From NCBI GenBank assembly GCA_964402975.1, contig CAYOEM010000006.1, forward strand, positions 62,001 through 126,000: a stretch of 64,000 nucleotides of DNA, given 5' to 3'. The position numbers and the translations under genes are program-made. Each line of letters begins with the position of its first letter. The first letter of the stretch is position 1. Of this stretch, positions 9,001 to 16,854 are shown piece by piece. The notes beneath the pieces are model-generated. The model saw only the letters and a program-made list of their open reading frames with translations. It made no database searches and was not told the DNA's origin. This DNA comes from CAMDKS01 sp964402975. Its GTDB lineage: Bacteria > Bdellovibrionota_B > Oligoflexia > Oligoflexales > RGVZ01.

Positions 9001-10524
9001 TTGAGCCAATCCAAGCCGAAAATAGATTTAAGTGATGTAAACATTCGCAGCCAGCTACTGGATTCGGGATTGGATCCAGATCTTATTGCGCAGCACCAAC
9101 GGAATATAAAAAAGCATCTTCTGCAAGTCGCCGAACGTTTTTTTCCAATTGTAGACACGTGCCGTTTGGATAACGGCGGCGTATGGCCGCTTCCCACGGA
9201 GAAGTGGCTCGAGCAGTTCAGATCTGGTAGCCCTGATAAGGACGTCATAGCCTTTGTTCCAGCGGCAGGGGCATCGACTCGCTATCTAGCACCACTTTTT
9301 ATGCTCATAAAATCCCTTTCGAATAGATCTCGTAGTGAGTTTATTCATGCCAGGGGTGAACTGGTGGCGTCTGGTCTTAGTCGTTGTCCTCTGCCGACCT
9401 CGCTGACGGATCTGATGCATGACGTGGAAAAGATTGGTGATGATGTTTTTTGTGTCAGAGCCGCTAGCGTGTTGGCCGATCTTGAATCGCCAAAAGCTCT
9501 TTATCCTGCCGTCGACACTGGAGAGACATTTCTTGAGATAAAACGTCTCGAGCACCAAAAAATGAAGCAGCTAGCTGGCGAAGTTTTTATTTGCCCCCCC
9601 GGGCGTGCGGATAAATTTTTGGAAGTATCCAAGCGTGTCAAGTCCACGTTGCCTGTTCGCTGCTATGAACAGGGCCCAGCCCTATCTACAGTTCGTTTTG
9701 ACAGTCATGGCGAGATTATTACCGGAGAAAATAACAAGCTTAGTTTGGTGCCGGGGGGGCATGGCACTCTGTTGCGATTATTCCGTGATGTTGCCCGAGA
9801 CTTTCCACAAGCCACCTCTGTTTTTATTCGAAATATCGATAACGTTGCCGGAACATCGCGGCCGGTTTGCGAAGCAACAGACAGATTTTTGGCGGCATTT
9901 AAGCATTCGTTTTTTGAAATGCAGCAGATTCGTCGATATTTGAAACGCGGCGATTTAGAAATGGCTAATAGTCATGCGAAAAGTATTTGCAAAATTTGGG
10001 GCTTGAGTAGTGTCAATGACACCGCAGCCATGGATTTAGTGCTCGAGAAACTGTTTTACACCCGTGCGGAGCATAAAGAGTTGACGGTACTTTTTGATAG
10101 GCCATTTGTTTTAATGGGGCAAGTGCCGAATTCAGGTACAGATGTTGGAGGGTCGTGCGTCTTGGCGGATGTAGATGGAGTTCGGCAAAAACTCTGCCTT
10201 GAATTGCCCCACGCATCACCTGAGGATCGAGCAAGATTTTTAGGTGACCCGAAGCTAGCCACCCATTTTAATCCGGTATTCGTTGCAGCAGAGATTTTAA
10301 CCGAGGAAGCTTACGCGCGTCTGAAGCATAATCCCTTTTGGTTAGTGACCAAGAAAAGCTGGGAGAACCGAGACGTCTATTACCAGGAGTCCATCTTGTA
10401 TGAGCTTTTGGGTAGTAGTCAGTTTGTGAATGTCTTGTTTGTAGACGTGCCTCGAACCATATTTAATCCGCATAAAGCGCTCGTGGACGCGCAGGCTAAG
10501 TCGATCAAAGACTGGGTTTCTTGA
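9001..10524 (+). CDS. DUF4301 family protein (nucleotidyltransferase-like N-terminus)
   Basis: The 507 residues fit the usual DUF4301 length of about 500. Residues about 80-95 carry the family hallmark, an acidic/aromatic strand followed by PAAGASTR, which resembles the glycine-rich NTP-binding loop of sugar-nucleotidyltransferases. The C-terminal segment, a tyrosine/glutamate-rich stretch then FVDVPRTIFNPHKAL, also matches how this family ends. The biochemical role of DUF4301 is not established. The start is TTG at 9001, four bases after the preceding gene, with only a weak upstream purine run; translational coupling is likely. No signal peptide is seen. Confidence 0.75.
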   Translation: MSQSKPKIDLSDVNIRSQLLDSGLDPDLIAQHQRNIKKHLLQVAERFFPIVDTCRLDNGGVWPLPTEKWLEQFRSGSPDKDVIAFVPAAGASTRYLAPLFMLIKSLSNRSRSEFIHARGELVASGLSRCPLPTSLTDLMHDVEKIGDDVFCVRAASVLADLESPKALYPAVDTGETFLEIKRLEHQKMKQLAGEVFICPPGRADKFLEVSKRVKSTLPVRCYEQGPALSTVRFDSHGEIITGENNKLSLVPGGHGTLLRLFRDVARDFPQATSVFIRNIDNVAGTSRPVCEATDRFLAAFKHSFFEMQQIRRYLKRGDLEMANSHAKSICKIWGLSSVNDTAAMDLVLEKLFYTRAEHKELTVLFDRPFVLMGQVPNSGTDVGGSCVLADVDGVRQKLCLELPHASPEDRARFLGDPKLATHFNPVFVAAEILTEEAYARLKHNPFWLVTKKSWENRDVYYQESILYELLGSSQFVNVLFVDVPRTIFNPHKALVDAQAKSIKDWVS

Positions 10525-10542
10525 TATCCACTCAAGCCCTGC

Positions 10543-10554
10543 TTGCCTAGGCAA
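10543..10554. other. 12-bp perfect palindrome TTGCCTAGGCAA
   Basis: A perfect 12-base inverted repeat lies just after the DUF4301 stop codon, in the window's longest gene-poor gap (10525-10760). No T-run follows, so it is not a terminator. It could be an operator half-site pair or chance. The rest of the gap holds one weak terminator-like hairpin and the leader of the 88-residue gene. Confidence 0.25.
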
Positions 10555-10640
10555 AATGTAGCTGTTTGCCAAAAAACATCATCAAAAAGCCAATAAATTC
10601 GGATATTCGATTGAATGGGCTCTGCCATTGACCTTCAAGG

Positions 10641-10660
10641 GGGCAGGGAACATTCTGCCC
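10641..10660 (+). terminator. Possible terminator hairpin after the DUF4301 gene
   Basis: GGGCAG (10641-10646) pairs with CTGCCC (10655-10660) around an 8-base loop, followed by GTTGTTTG. The T-tract is interrupted, so efficiency would be modest. Its position suits the end of the 7767-10524 transcript. Confidence 0.4.
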
Positions 10661-10760
10661 GTTGTTTGAGCATGGTTTGGGTGTCACCATTTGAGTATGG
10701 GCCGATTGAGTTGCTCAGTGTCTTAAAGCCACGGCCCGTCTATTTAAGGAGGACGAACCT

Positions 10761-11027
10761 ATGCCCCCACAGGTAACGAAACAGGAATTTGAATTTGCCC
10801 TTCGTGAGATGGGTCATGAACCTGACGACTACCGTGGAAAGCAATTAAGCCTTGACGCGATGTGCGAGGTTTATGGTCTTGAGGAAGATATTATTCTTGA
10901 TGCGATCAAGTTTAAACATATTGATGCCCATTACGACTTTCGCAAAGACACCATTTGGGTCGATGCTTTAGATGCTGCTCATTTCTACTATTGTGTGCGA
11001 TCTGAAGCGCATCTATATGCGTCTTGA
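10761..11027 (+). CDS. Small acidic protein with a possible HTH/excisionase-like fold
   Basis: 88 residues, led by a strong AAGGAGG (10746-10752) eight bases before ATG, so it is very probably translated. After a short N-terminal helix, residues about 30-75 read as a helix (LDAMCEVYGL), a turn and second helix (EEDIILDAIKFKH), a two-strand wing (IDAHYDFRKDTIWVD) and a final helix. This resembles the MerR/excisionase-type HTH_17 layout. The likeness is structural inference only; the protein is acidic and lacks the basic residues expected of a strong DNA binder. It converges on tlyA with 3 bases between stops. Confidence 0.7.
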   Translation: MPPQVTKQEFEFALREMGHEPDDYRGKQLSLDAMCEVYGLEEDIILDAIKFKHIDAHYDFRKDTIWVDALDAAHFYYCVRSEAHLYAS

Positions 11028-11030
11028 TAC

Positions 11031-11759
11031 CTAGTTTGCAAGTATAAAAATCTCTCGATTGCCCTGTCGACCAATAACTTTGGCGTCAAAACTTTCGACG
11101 ACATTATATCCCTCCTTTAAAAGAGCATTTTTTACAATTTCGACCGCGTGCCGACGATCAGCTTCACTGGTAACGACTCCACCGTCGGGTATTCGATCTC
11201 GCGGCAATTCAAACTGCGGTTTGATCAGTAATAGTAATCTCGCTTTCGGTGCTGACTTTCGAATTGACGGAATGAGTTTTGCGAGCGATGTGAAGCTGAC
11301 ATCGGCTACGACCCAATCGATATCAGGAAGTCCACTTGGACTGAAATCCTTAATGTCAGTTTTCTCAATAGAGACCACTCGCGGGTCCTGGCGCAGACGC
11401 CAATCAAGCTGGGCTGTACCAACATCAAGCGCTATTGATTTTGTTGCTCCCATTTGCAGGACGCAGTCAGTGAATCCACCAGTGCTGGCGCCGATATCCA
11501 AAACGACTTTGCCGTTAAATTCATTTTCCAGACTTAAGTCAGTAATCGCGGCAAAAAGCTTCTCGCCTCCGCGACTGACAAATCGGCTTTGACCTTTTAT
11601 TCTAACTTCAGCATGTTCGCTTATCATGAAACCAGGTTTGTCCTGGCGCTGTTCATCCACAATGACGTTGCCACTCATGATTAATGCTTTAGCGGAAGCC
11701 AACGACTCAGCGTGTCCCATCTTCACTAGGGCCTCGTCAAGTCGAGAAAGTCGTTTCAT
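11031..11759 (-). CDS. tlyA: TlyA-type rRNA (cytidine-2'-O)-methyltransferase
   Basis: TlyA-family 2'-O-methyltransferase acting on 16S and/or 23S rRNA. An N-terminal S4 RNA-binding domain (residues about 3-60, RLDEALVKMG... ending FVSRGGEKL) precedes a FtsJ-like Rossmann domain. SAM-binding VLDIGASTGGFTD is at about 85-97, then LDVG, DVSFTSL and the LIKPQFE motif at about 180. GNREIF near the C-terminus is typical of TlyA. The 242 residues match the family (about 240-270). The start ATG lies at 11759; the PilZ gene begins upstream on the same strand, with its stop 21 bases away. Confidence 0.93.
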   Translation of the reverse strand: MKRLSRLDEALVKMGHAESLASAKALIMSGNVIVDEQRQDKPGFMISEHAEVRIKGQSRFVSRGGEKLFAAITDLSLENEFNGKVVLDIGASTGGFTDCVLQMGATKSIALDVGTAQLDWRLRQDPRVVSIEKTDIKDFSPSGLPDIDWVVADVSFTSLAKLIPSIRKSAPKARLLLLIKPQFELPRDRIPDGGVVTSEADRRHAVEIVKNALLKEGYNVVESFDAKVIGRQGNREIFILAN

Positions 11760-11780
11760 TGATGAGCCCGACCTGACCTG

Positions 11781-12509
11781 TTACAGATAATAGGCCATTT
11801 TGTTGGTTGTATCGCTGGTTCTTGCAACCCACGATTCAATACGTTGGCGCCCATCGGCCTTGAATTCCATAAATCGAATCCCGATTCCGGCTTCCTCGTC
11901 GACATTTTTACGTTTGTCTGCCGATACTCGTCGAACGACTTCGCCTCGGACGCGCACCGGCTTGCTGCTTGCGCCGAGTGAGATCTGCATGTCTACGCTT
12001 TCACCGGCTGGGATGGAAAGATCGGTCGTGGCAAGAAGACCAGTAAGACTTAAATCGGCCACTGCGCAGGAGTAGCTGGACCCCTGCCAGATAAATGTCA
12101 CAGATACGGAACCACGCACTCTCTGATTACTGCGGGTTTGTTGGTCTAAAATACTTTTTAGCTTTTCAATGAAATAGTCGCGCGGCAATGGTTGTTCAAC
12201 AAACAGATCGGCTCCTGATTTGGTTGCTGCTGAGCGAACCTTTGCGGAAGACTGAACGCTGGTTAAGACGATTGGAATCGACGACCACTCTTTAACTCGT
12301 TTGATTCTTGCGGTCGCATCCAAGGTGTTGACCGTCGAATGGTCCATATTCATGACAATAATATCAATCGACTCATTTTTAAGAATGCGGATAGCATCCT
12401 CGTAGGTCGTGGCCGATCGAACTAAAACACCCATTCGCTTGTATCCTGCACGGTCTAAGTCGCTGATAAGTGTTTTTTCATCTATTGAAAGCATAACTAT
12501 CTGAGACAT
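11781..12509 (-). CDS. Pseudo-receiver plus PilZ domain protein (probable c-di-GMP effector)
   Basis: Residues about 4-120 have a response-regulator-like alpha/beta pattern. The position of the phospho-acceptor aspartate reads VMNMDHS, that is Asn, so it is probably not phosphorylated (pseudo-receiver). Residues about 128-235 form a PilZ domain: an Arg-rich lead-in (NQRVRGS) and VADLSLTGLLA, which gives the DxSxxG motif used to bind c-di-GMP. The first RxxxR motif is imperfect, so binding is likely but not certain. GGAGTGGC lies ahead of ATG at 12509. A short dyad around GGTACC sits in the leader. It lies upstream of tlyA on the same strand and may be co-transcribed with it. Confidence 0.8.
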   Translation of the reverse strand: MSQIVMLSIDEKTLISDLDRAGYKRMGVLVRSATTYEDAIRILKNESIDIIVMNMDHSTVNTLDATARIKRVKEWSSIPIVLTSVQSSAKVRSAATKSGADLFVEQPLPRDYFIEKLKSILDQQTRSNQRVRGSVSVTFIWQGSSYSCAVADLSLTGLLATTDLSIPAGESVDMQISLGASSKPVRVRGEVVRRVSADKRKNVDEEAGIGIRFMEFKADGRQRIESWVARTSDTTNKMAYYL

Positions 12510-12630
12510 AAAGCCACTCCTATACTTGATGGAGGTACCCCATCCAGACCACTCCTCGGCAGATGGCTAGGGTGATTTAGGGGGTGGTTCAAAAATATTT
12601 TTTTTCCCTAATTATTTCAGGATATTAAAG

Positions 12631-12837
12631 CTAAGCCCCTGCTTGGACTTTTGCGAGGCATGAACTGCAAAGGCATCCGCTCCAGCGCGAGGCGATCTCT
12701 TCCAGTTGAGTTTTGGTCAAATATATTTTGAAGCAGAAGCACTTTGAGATGTCCTGCTGGTGGCAGTCAAAGGAGGTTTTGCACGCGGGGCATGTTTTTT
12801 TTGTGGTTGGATTATGATTCGTGGGTGGCTTGGTCAT
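12631..12837 (-). CDS. Cysteine-rich CWC family small protein
   Basis: 68 residues. Cysteines are arranged CPAC near the N-terminus, then FDCH, a CFC pair, and a C-terminal CLCSSCL. This matches the cysteine-rich CWC family (Pfam PF14375), here with Phe in place of the Trp of the CWC motif. A structural zinc site is likely; function is unknown. The frame extends further upstream, but I start at ATG 12837 because GGAG precedes it by about 8 bases and family members begin shortly before the first CxxC. It overlaps the 3' end of rlmD by 26 bases, indicating co-expression. Confidence 0.75.
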   Translation of the reverse strand: MTKPPTNHNPTTKKTCPACKTSFDCHQQDISKCFCFKIYLTKTQLEEIASRWSGCLCSSCLAKVQAGA

Positions 12838-14176
12838 TGCGACGCTCCAGTACAACAAAGCTTTCAATGTGAAAAGTGTTTGGGAAAAAATCAAGGGCCA
12901 CAAAGCGCTTGATTCTGTAACTGGATTTGCATAGCGCGTTCAAGTCACGCGAAAGTGTTGCTGGATCACAGGAGATGTAGACAATGTGTTTCGGTTTTAG
13001 TTTTTGAAGAGGTATGAGGGATTTAAACATACCTTCCCGCGGAGGATCGGCGATGACCATGTCGTAGCGGACGCCCTGTTTTGCGGCACGCCAAAGAAAT
13101 TTTTCTGTGTCACCAGAATAGTAGTTTATATTTTTAAGACGAGCCATTTCCACGTTATGCTTAGCGACTTCAATCGCTCTTTTTGAGAATTCGATCCCAT
13201 CGATGACCCTTTCATCGTTAGCTAGAGCCAAGGACAGATTTCCGGATCCGCAAAAAAGGTCAAGAATACGCTGCGGGCGATAAGTTTCCACAACATCTGA
13301 GACCATGGTTCTAGCTGTGTGATTATGATCGATGTTGATTTGCTGAAATATACCGGCAGATGTGTGAAATGTTTGATGTAATTGGTTGTCAAATATCACT
13401 ACGGGTGCTTTGTGAATATCCTTGGATCGTCCACACCAGGATACAGACGCCATCTTCCCTATGGATGAAATCAATGGCTCCATCGTGATATTTGGATCGT
13501 CGCTATCATAAACAGTCACCAGAAGATGAGGGGCTTGATCGACTTGAGTTGGTATGTCCTGAACCTCAAAGCGAAATTTAAGCTCTTGTTGGATATTTAG
13601 AGACATAGCTTCAGGTTGAAACGATCGTGTGCATAATTCACCAATAAATCTATTGATCCGATCCACGGCAATGGCGCAGTTGTTCACCGAAACAAAGTCT
13701 CTAGATGCGCGCTTGAAGTAGCCGACGTACAGCTGACCTGACGGGGTCAATCTAGCTCTCAGTAATATTCGGTTTCTGTAGGCGTTTTGTTTTGGTGACG
13801 GCAGGATATCGACATGAACGTCATCGGCAATTTTTCCAATGCGACTCAACGAATTGGTTATAAACCGTTTCTTCCATTCCAGTTGACGTTCATATGGAAC
13901 TCCCTGCCACTGACATCCACCACAAACGTCCGAGACGGGACAAGGTGAGGGGCCTCGGTGAGGGGACGGCTTGATAAGTTTCGCAACTTTACCTTCGTTA
14001 TATCGCTCACTGGTGGAGAGGACCTCAACAAGAGCAACATCGCCCTCTATAGCCCCCTCGACAAAGTAGACCTTGCCTTCCGAGCGAGCAACGCCTTTGC
14101 CGCCGAATGCGGTCGATTCAATGTGCAGCTCAATGAGATCAGTTGACGTCGGGAGATGGTCAGTCGGTTTTTGCAT
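12812..14176 (-). CDS. rlmD: 23S rRNA (uracil-C5)-methyltransferase, RlmD/RumA family
   Basis: SAM-dependent m5U methyltransferase of 23S rRNA. From the chosen start, a TRAM domain (residues about 12-70) is followed by the 4Fe-4S ligands CPVSDVCGGC (CX5CX2C), with the fourth Cys in NNCAIAV. The Rossmann methyltransferase domain carries ILDLFCGSGNLSLAL, and the catalytic Cys is in YISCDPATLSRD. All four cluster cysteines and the nucleophile are present. The frame is open to TTG 14221; ATG 14176 is preferred because it begins just before the TRAM domain and reduces overlap with the upstream gene to 17 bases, although no good ribosome site is seen. It needs an Fe-S cluster, which the suf operon in this window could provide. 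Confidence 0.9.
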   Translation of the reverse strand: MQKPTDHLPTSTDLIELHIESTAFGGKGVARSEGKVYFVEGAIEGDVALVEVLSTSERYNEGKVAKLIKPSPHRGPSPCPVSDVCGGCQWQGVPYERQLEWKKRFITNSLSRIGKIADDVHVDILPSPKQNAYRNRILLRARLTPSGQLYVGYFKRASRDFVSVNNCAIAVDRINRFIGELCTRSFQPEAMSLNIQQELKFRFEVQDIPTQVDQAPHLLVTVYDSDDPNITMEPLISSIGKMASVSWCGRSKDIHKAPVVIFDNQLHQTFHTSAGIFQQINIDHNHTARTMVSDVVETYRPQRILDLFCGSGNLSLALANDERVIDGIEFSKRAIEVAKHNVEMARLKNINYYSGDTEKFLWRAAKQGVRYDMVIADPPREGMFKSLIPLQKLKPKHIVYISCDPATLSRDLNALCKSSYRIKRFVALDFFPNTFHIESFVVLERRNDQATHES

Positions 14177-14474
14177 GTTTTTTCTTAGTGCGCCCGTCCG
14201 GGTGTTTTTTGCTTTTGGCAACCAACTCGACAGTGATTCTAAGGCGTTTGTTCTCGGTCATTTGCTCTAAAGGCTTTGCAAGAACGGCTGCGAGCGCTAG
14301 GCCGATTTCGCGGCCTAAAATTTGGATAACTTCATCCTTGCTTCTGCCGGCTTTTGATAACAAGCCAAGGACGATGTCCTTAGCTGATGAATCATCCTCA
14401 GATTGAGTTGCTCCAGTAATTCCAGAAATGAGGTTTTTTATAATACGATCGCGACGTGTTTTGGTTTCGTTCAA
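14160..14474 (-). CDS. Small basic/helical hypothetical protein, 104 residues
   Basis: Not recognised with confidence. It is mostly helical with a Lys/Arg/His-rich tail. The central pattern, a helix containing SKDEVIQILGREIG followed by a leucine-rich helix and ITVELV, is reminiscent of deltaproteobacterial phasin-like or accessory proteins, a weak analogy. The start is TTG at 14474, supported by GGAGGG (14483-14488) with 8-base spacing placed inside the end of the upstream gene. It sits between the 100-residue gene and rlmD with a 17-base overlap into rlmD, so it belongs to that operon. Confidence 0.65.
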   Translation of the reverse strand: MNETKTRRDRIIKNLISGITGATQSEDDSSAKDIVLGLLSKAGRSKDEVIQILGREIGLALAAVLAKPLEQMTENKRLRITVELVAKSKKHPDGRTKKKHAKTD

Positions 14475-14478
14475 AAGA

Positions 14479-14781
14479 TCAACCCTCCAATAATTTCATG
14501 ATTTTCTGGATATCCAAGTCAACGGCATTCACAGACATGGTCGCTGGATTAATTTTAGAGAGGCGATATGAGACGTCAGAAGCGAGCTTTTCCATTGATC
14601 CTGTTGAGTTTTTGGATGAAGCTGAGCGGATTTTTGCGGCGCAACGGTCCACATCAGAGGCCTCAAATCCGCCAGTCGAACCAGATATGACTTTTGCGAT
14701 TGCAAGAATCTGCTCCTCGCGCTCGACAGCTTGAAGATTGGCCTCTGAGGGCTCACTGTAGGAAATGATCTTTATGGTCAT
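14479..14781 (-). CDS. Small hypothetical protein, 100 residues
   Basis: Not recognised. It has no signal peptide, membrane segment or cysteine pair beyond a single Cys, and predicted helices run through residues 15-100. It is the first gene of a minus-strand operon (14781 to 12631) with the 104-residue protein, rlmD and the CWC protein. The next gene's ribosome site lies within its last codons, which argues that both are real and coupled. ATG at 14781 has only a distant AGGA upstream. Confidence 0.6.
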   Translation of the reverse strand: MTIKIISYSEPSEANLQAVEREEQILAIAKVISGSTGGFEASDVDRCAAKIRSASSKNSTGSMEKLASDVSYRLSKINPATMSVNAVDLDIQKIMKLLEG

Positions 14782-14968
14782 AAAATTTGCAGTCCTATGG
14801 CTCCTATTTTCGCATGTTTATGGGTTCCTGGATAGCCCGTCACCTATCGCTCTCGATTGTCTAAGTGAATAACTTTTGTATGGTTTCAGCCTTCTTTTGT
14901 TATTTTGCTTAAAAAGTTAGGAGTTGTGGCTTTTCATGCCACTATTCTTATTCCGATAAGCTCGAGCC

Positions 14969-16105
14969 ATGAAAAAGACGTTTTTATCTAGTGAGAGACG
15001 CCTGTTACTCAACTCCGCGGGTAGCCTGTTGGGGTCAGTCATAATTTTATTCGCTACAAATACCGTTACAGCATTTGCCCGCAGTAGTGCTCCGATCTAT
15101 GAAGATCCATTCGATGTAGCAGGCGGTGGTGCTTCTTTAACCAGAGCCAGCCAGGCGGGAATGCTTTTTAGTAACCCAGCCTTGATTCCCTACGGTACGG
15201 GAATTCATCGCTGGCTTGGAAACGAGACAAGTCTGATTGTTGGTAAAGAAAGCGTTGATTTTGCGAAGAGCTTATCATCTGGCGCAGGCGCGGCCTCAAG
15301 TGGCGGTAGTGATTTTATTAACAGTGTGCTGGAAAGCCCCTTACATGCAGGTGTCCTCAATTGTTTTTCTTATATCAATCGTTTCTTTGGTCTGGGAATT
15401 TTCAATAGAGCGGAATTCGATATCGCAGCTAAAAAGTATGGTGACACGGGATTGCCGGCCCTGAAGTTTCGGGCAGAGAGTTATCAGGGGCTCGGAATCA
15501 GCGCAGCATCACTTGTATTGGGAAAGATGCTTTCAGTAGGCGTCACTGGTAAGTTTGTTTACGCCGGCGAGCCTGACCTCACCATAGAGCTAACCGATCA
15601 AGATGCGATTGCAAATTTGCAGTCTGCATCAGGCCTGAAATCATTGACAGCGATGAATGCTGGATATGGATATGATGCAGGACTCGTTCTTTTTCGGCAA
15701 GGATCGACTGCAGATTACCGTGTAGCTTTGAAAATTGATGATGTCGGCGGGACGAAGCTTTCAGGGACGGGTGATCTGAAGGAGCTTAAACAGATGTATC
15801 ATGTTGGTCTTGGGTACACGTTGCACAATTCTGTAGATTCCCTTCATTTGAGTGCGGACTATCGAGATGTGAAAGCGACGTCTGACGATGGCCTGTTTAA
15901 ACGGGTGAGGATGGGAGCGAAGTTGTTACTAAGGCATCACCTTGGTGTGAGTGCAGGCTACTATGATGGCTGGCCGTCATACGGGGTCGAACTCGACGCA
16001 TGGCTTGTGCGTCTAACTGCTGCCTATTACACACGTGAGATGGGTTCCAAACCAGGCTTGGAACCAAGGCCGGTCTATCTTGCTGGTTTTGCGATGGGGT
16101 TTTAA
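14969..16105 (+). CDS. Predicted outer-membrane beta-barrel protein
   Basis: 378 residues with an N-terminal signal peptide (basic MKKTFLSSERR, hydrophobic stretch to about 30, cleavage probably near AFA at 36-38). The mature start reads EDPFDVAGGGASLTRA, then a glycine- and aromatic-rich alternating pattern typical of beta-barrels, ending with GFAMGF. The C-terminal Phe is the usual barrel signature recognised by the BAM complex. It resembles TraF-like/FadL-like barrel proteins, but I cannot assign a substrate. A GTGGC...GCCAC hairpin (14926-14942) lies in the leader. It is followed after 3 bases by a lipoprotein gene, so the two form a pair. Confidence 0.75.
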   Translation: MKKTFLSSERRLLLNSAGSLLGSVIILFATNTVTAFARSSAPIYEDPFDVAGGGASLTRASQAGMLFSNPALIPYGTGIHRWLGNETSLIVGKESVDFAKSLSSGAGAASSGGSDFINSVLESPLHAGVLNCFSYINRFFGLGIFNRAEFDIAAKKYGDTGLPALKFRAESYQGLGISAASLVLGKMLSVGVTGKFVYAGEPDLTIELTDQDAIANLQSASGLKSLTAMNAGYGYDAGLVLFRQGSTADYRVALKIDDVGGTKLSGTGDLKELKQMYHVGLGYTLHNSVDSLHLSADYRDVKATSDDGLFKRVRMGAKLLLRHHLGVSAGYYDGWPSYGVELDAWLVRLTAAYYTREMGSKPGLEPRPVYLAGFAMGF

Positions 16106-16108
16106 TTG

Positions 16109-16849
16109 ATGACGCCTAACTATTACATCATGGTCCTTCTATCCTATGTGGCGCTCGTCACGTCATCGTGTGGTACAGGTAATTTTTTTGATTGTGAGGT
16201 CGGATATGCTGGTTCGAAATGTGCGCTATTGACCAAGGACGAAGAGGCAAGAATAGCTCTTGATAAAGGTGATATGACGACCGCAGTAGAAATACTTGCT
16301 CAATTGGTCGCCGATGATCCGGAGAGTTATCAACGATACCCGCTTTTGGCTGCCGCTTATGCTGGTAAATCTGGTTTGGATATTTTCAACGTAGTGACTG
16401 CAAATTTTGGTGGAGACAGTTCTGTTTTACAGGTTATGGAGGCGTTTGTACCAACACCCACAGCTTTAGGAAGCGCCTATGATGCAAGTCTTCGCGATAT
16501 GAGTTCAGGTATTGCGATCTTAACGAGCATACCGGCTAGCCTTCGTTCGACAACCTCCAGTGATAAATATGCAACGAGCGCTGTATTGCAGCTGACTTTG
16601 TACCAGGCGGCTTATGGAGTGATGCTTCTCAATAAATTCACGTATAGCTCCAGTGGATACGATCCAGCATTGCTGGCGACGATGACTGCTGAAGATGCAT
16701 CATTGATATTGAATGCTTTTTTGGGGGCGGCAGAGGCCGCGAGTGGTGGCGCAGCAACCTCGGTCACTAGCGCTCTTTCGGCGATCCAGTCCCAACCGGG
16801 CTCCACTGACCAAGAGAAGATAGCGGCGTGGTCACAGGCAGCAAGATAA
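16109..16849 (+). CDS. Lipoprotein with a TPR-like N-terminal repeat
   Basis: About 246 residues. A hydrophobic signal segment ends in the lipobox VTSSC at about 20, so it is a lipoprotein. Residues about 45-90 (EARIALDKGDMTTAVEILAQ, then VADDPESYQRYPLLAAAYAG) look like a TPR-type helix pair. The remainder is Ala/Ser/Thr-rich and helical. The frame opens with TTG 16106, but ATG 16109 is the more natural start, only 3 bases after the stop of the barrel gene. The pair may form an outer-membrane complex; the role is unknown. Confidence 0.7.
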   Translation: MTPNYYIMVLLSYVALVTSSCGTGNFFDCEVGYAGSKCALLTKDEEARIALDKGDMTTAVEILAQLVADDPESYQRYPLLAAAYAGKSGLDIFNVVTANFGGDSSVLQVMEAFVPTPTALGSAYDASLRDMSSGIAILTSIPASLRSTTSSDKYATSAVLQLTLYQAAYGVMLLNKFTYSSSGYDPALLATMTAEDASLILNAFLGAAEAASGGAATSVTSALSAIQSQPGSTDQEKIAAWSQAAR

Positions 16850-16854
16850 TTGAT

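Noticed and set aside
11059..11592. Plus-strand ORF of 177 codons opposite tlyA
   Set aside because: Antisense shadow of TlyA; no ribosome site or recognisable motif.
12528..12544. GATGG..GGTACC..CCATC dyad in the leader of the PilZ gene
   Set aside because: The stem is five bases with a self-complementary core; no known riboswitch form or conservation information.
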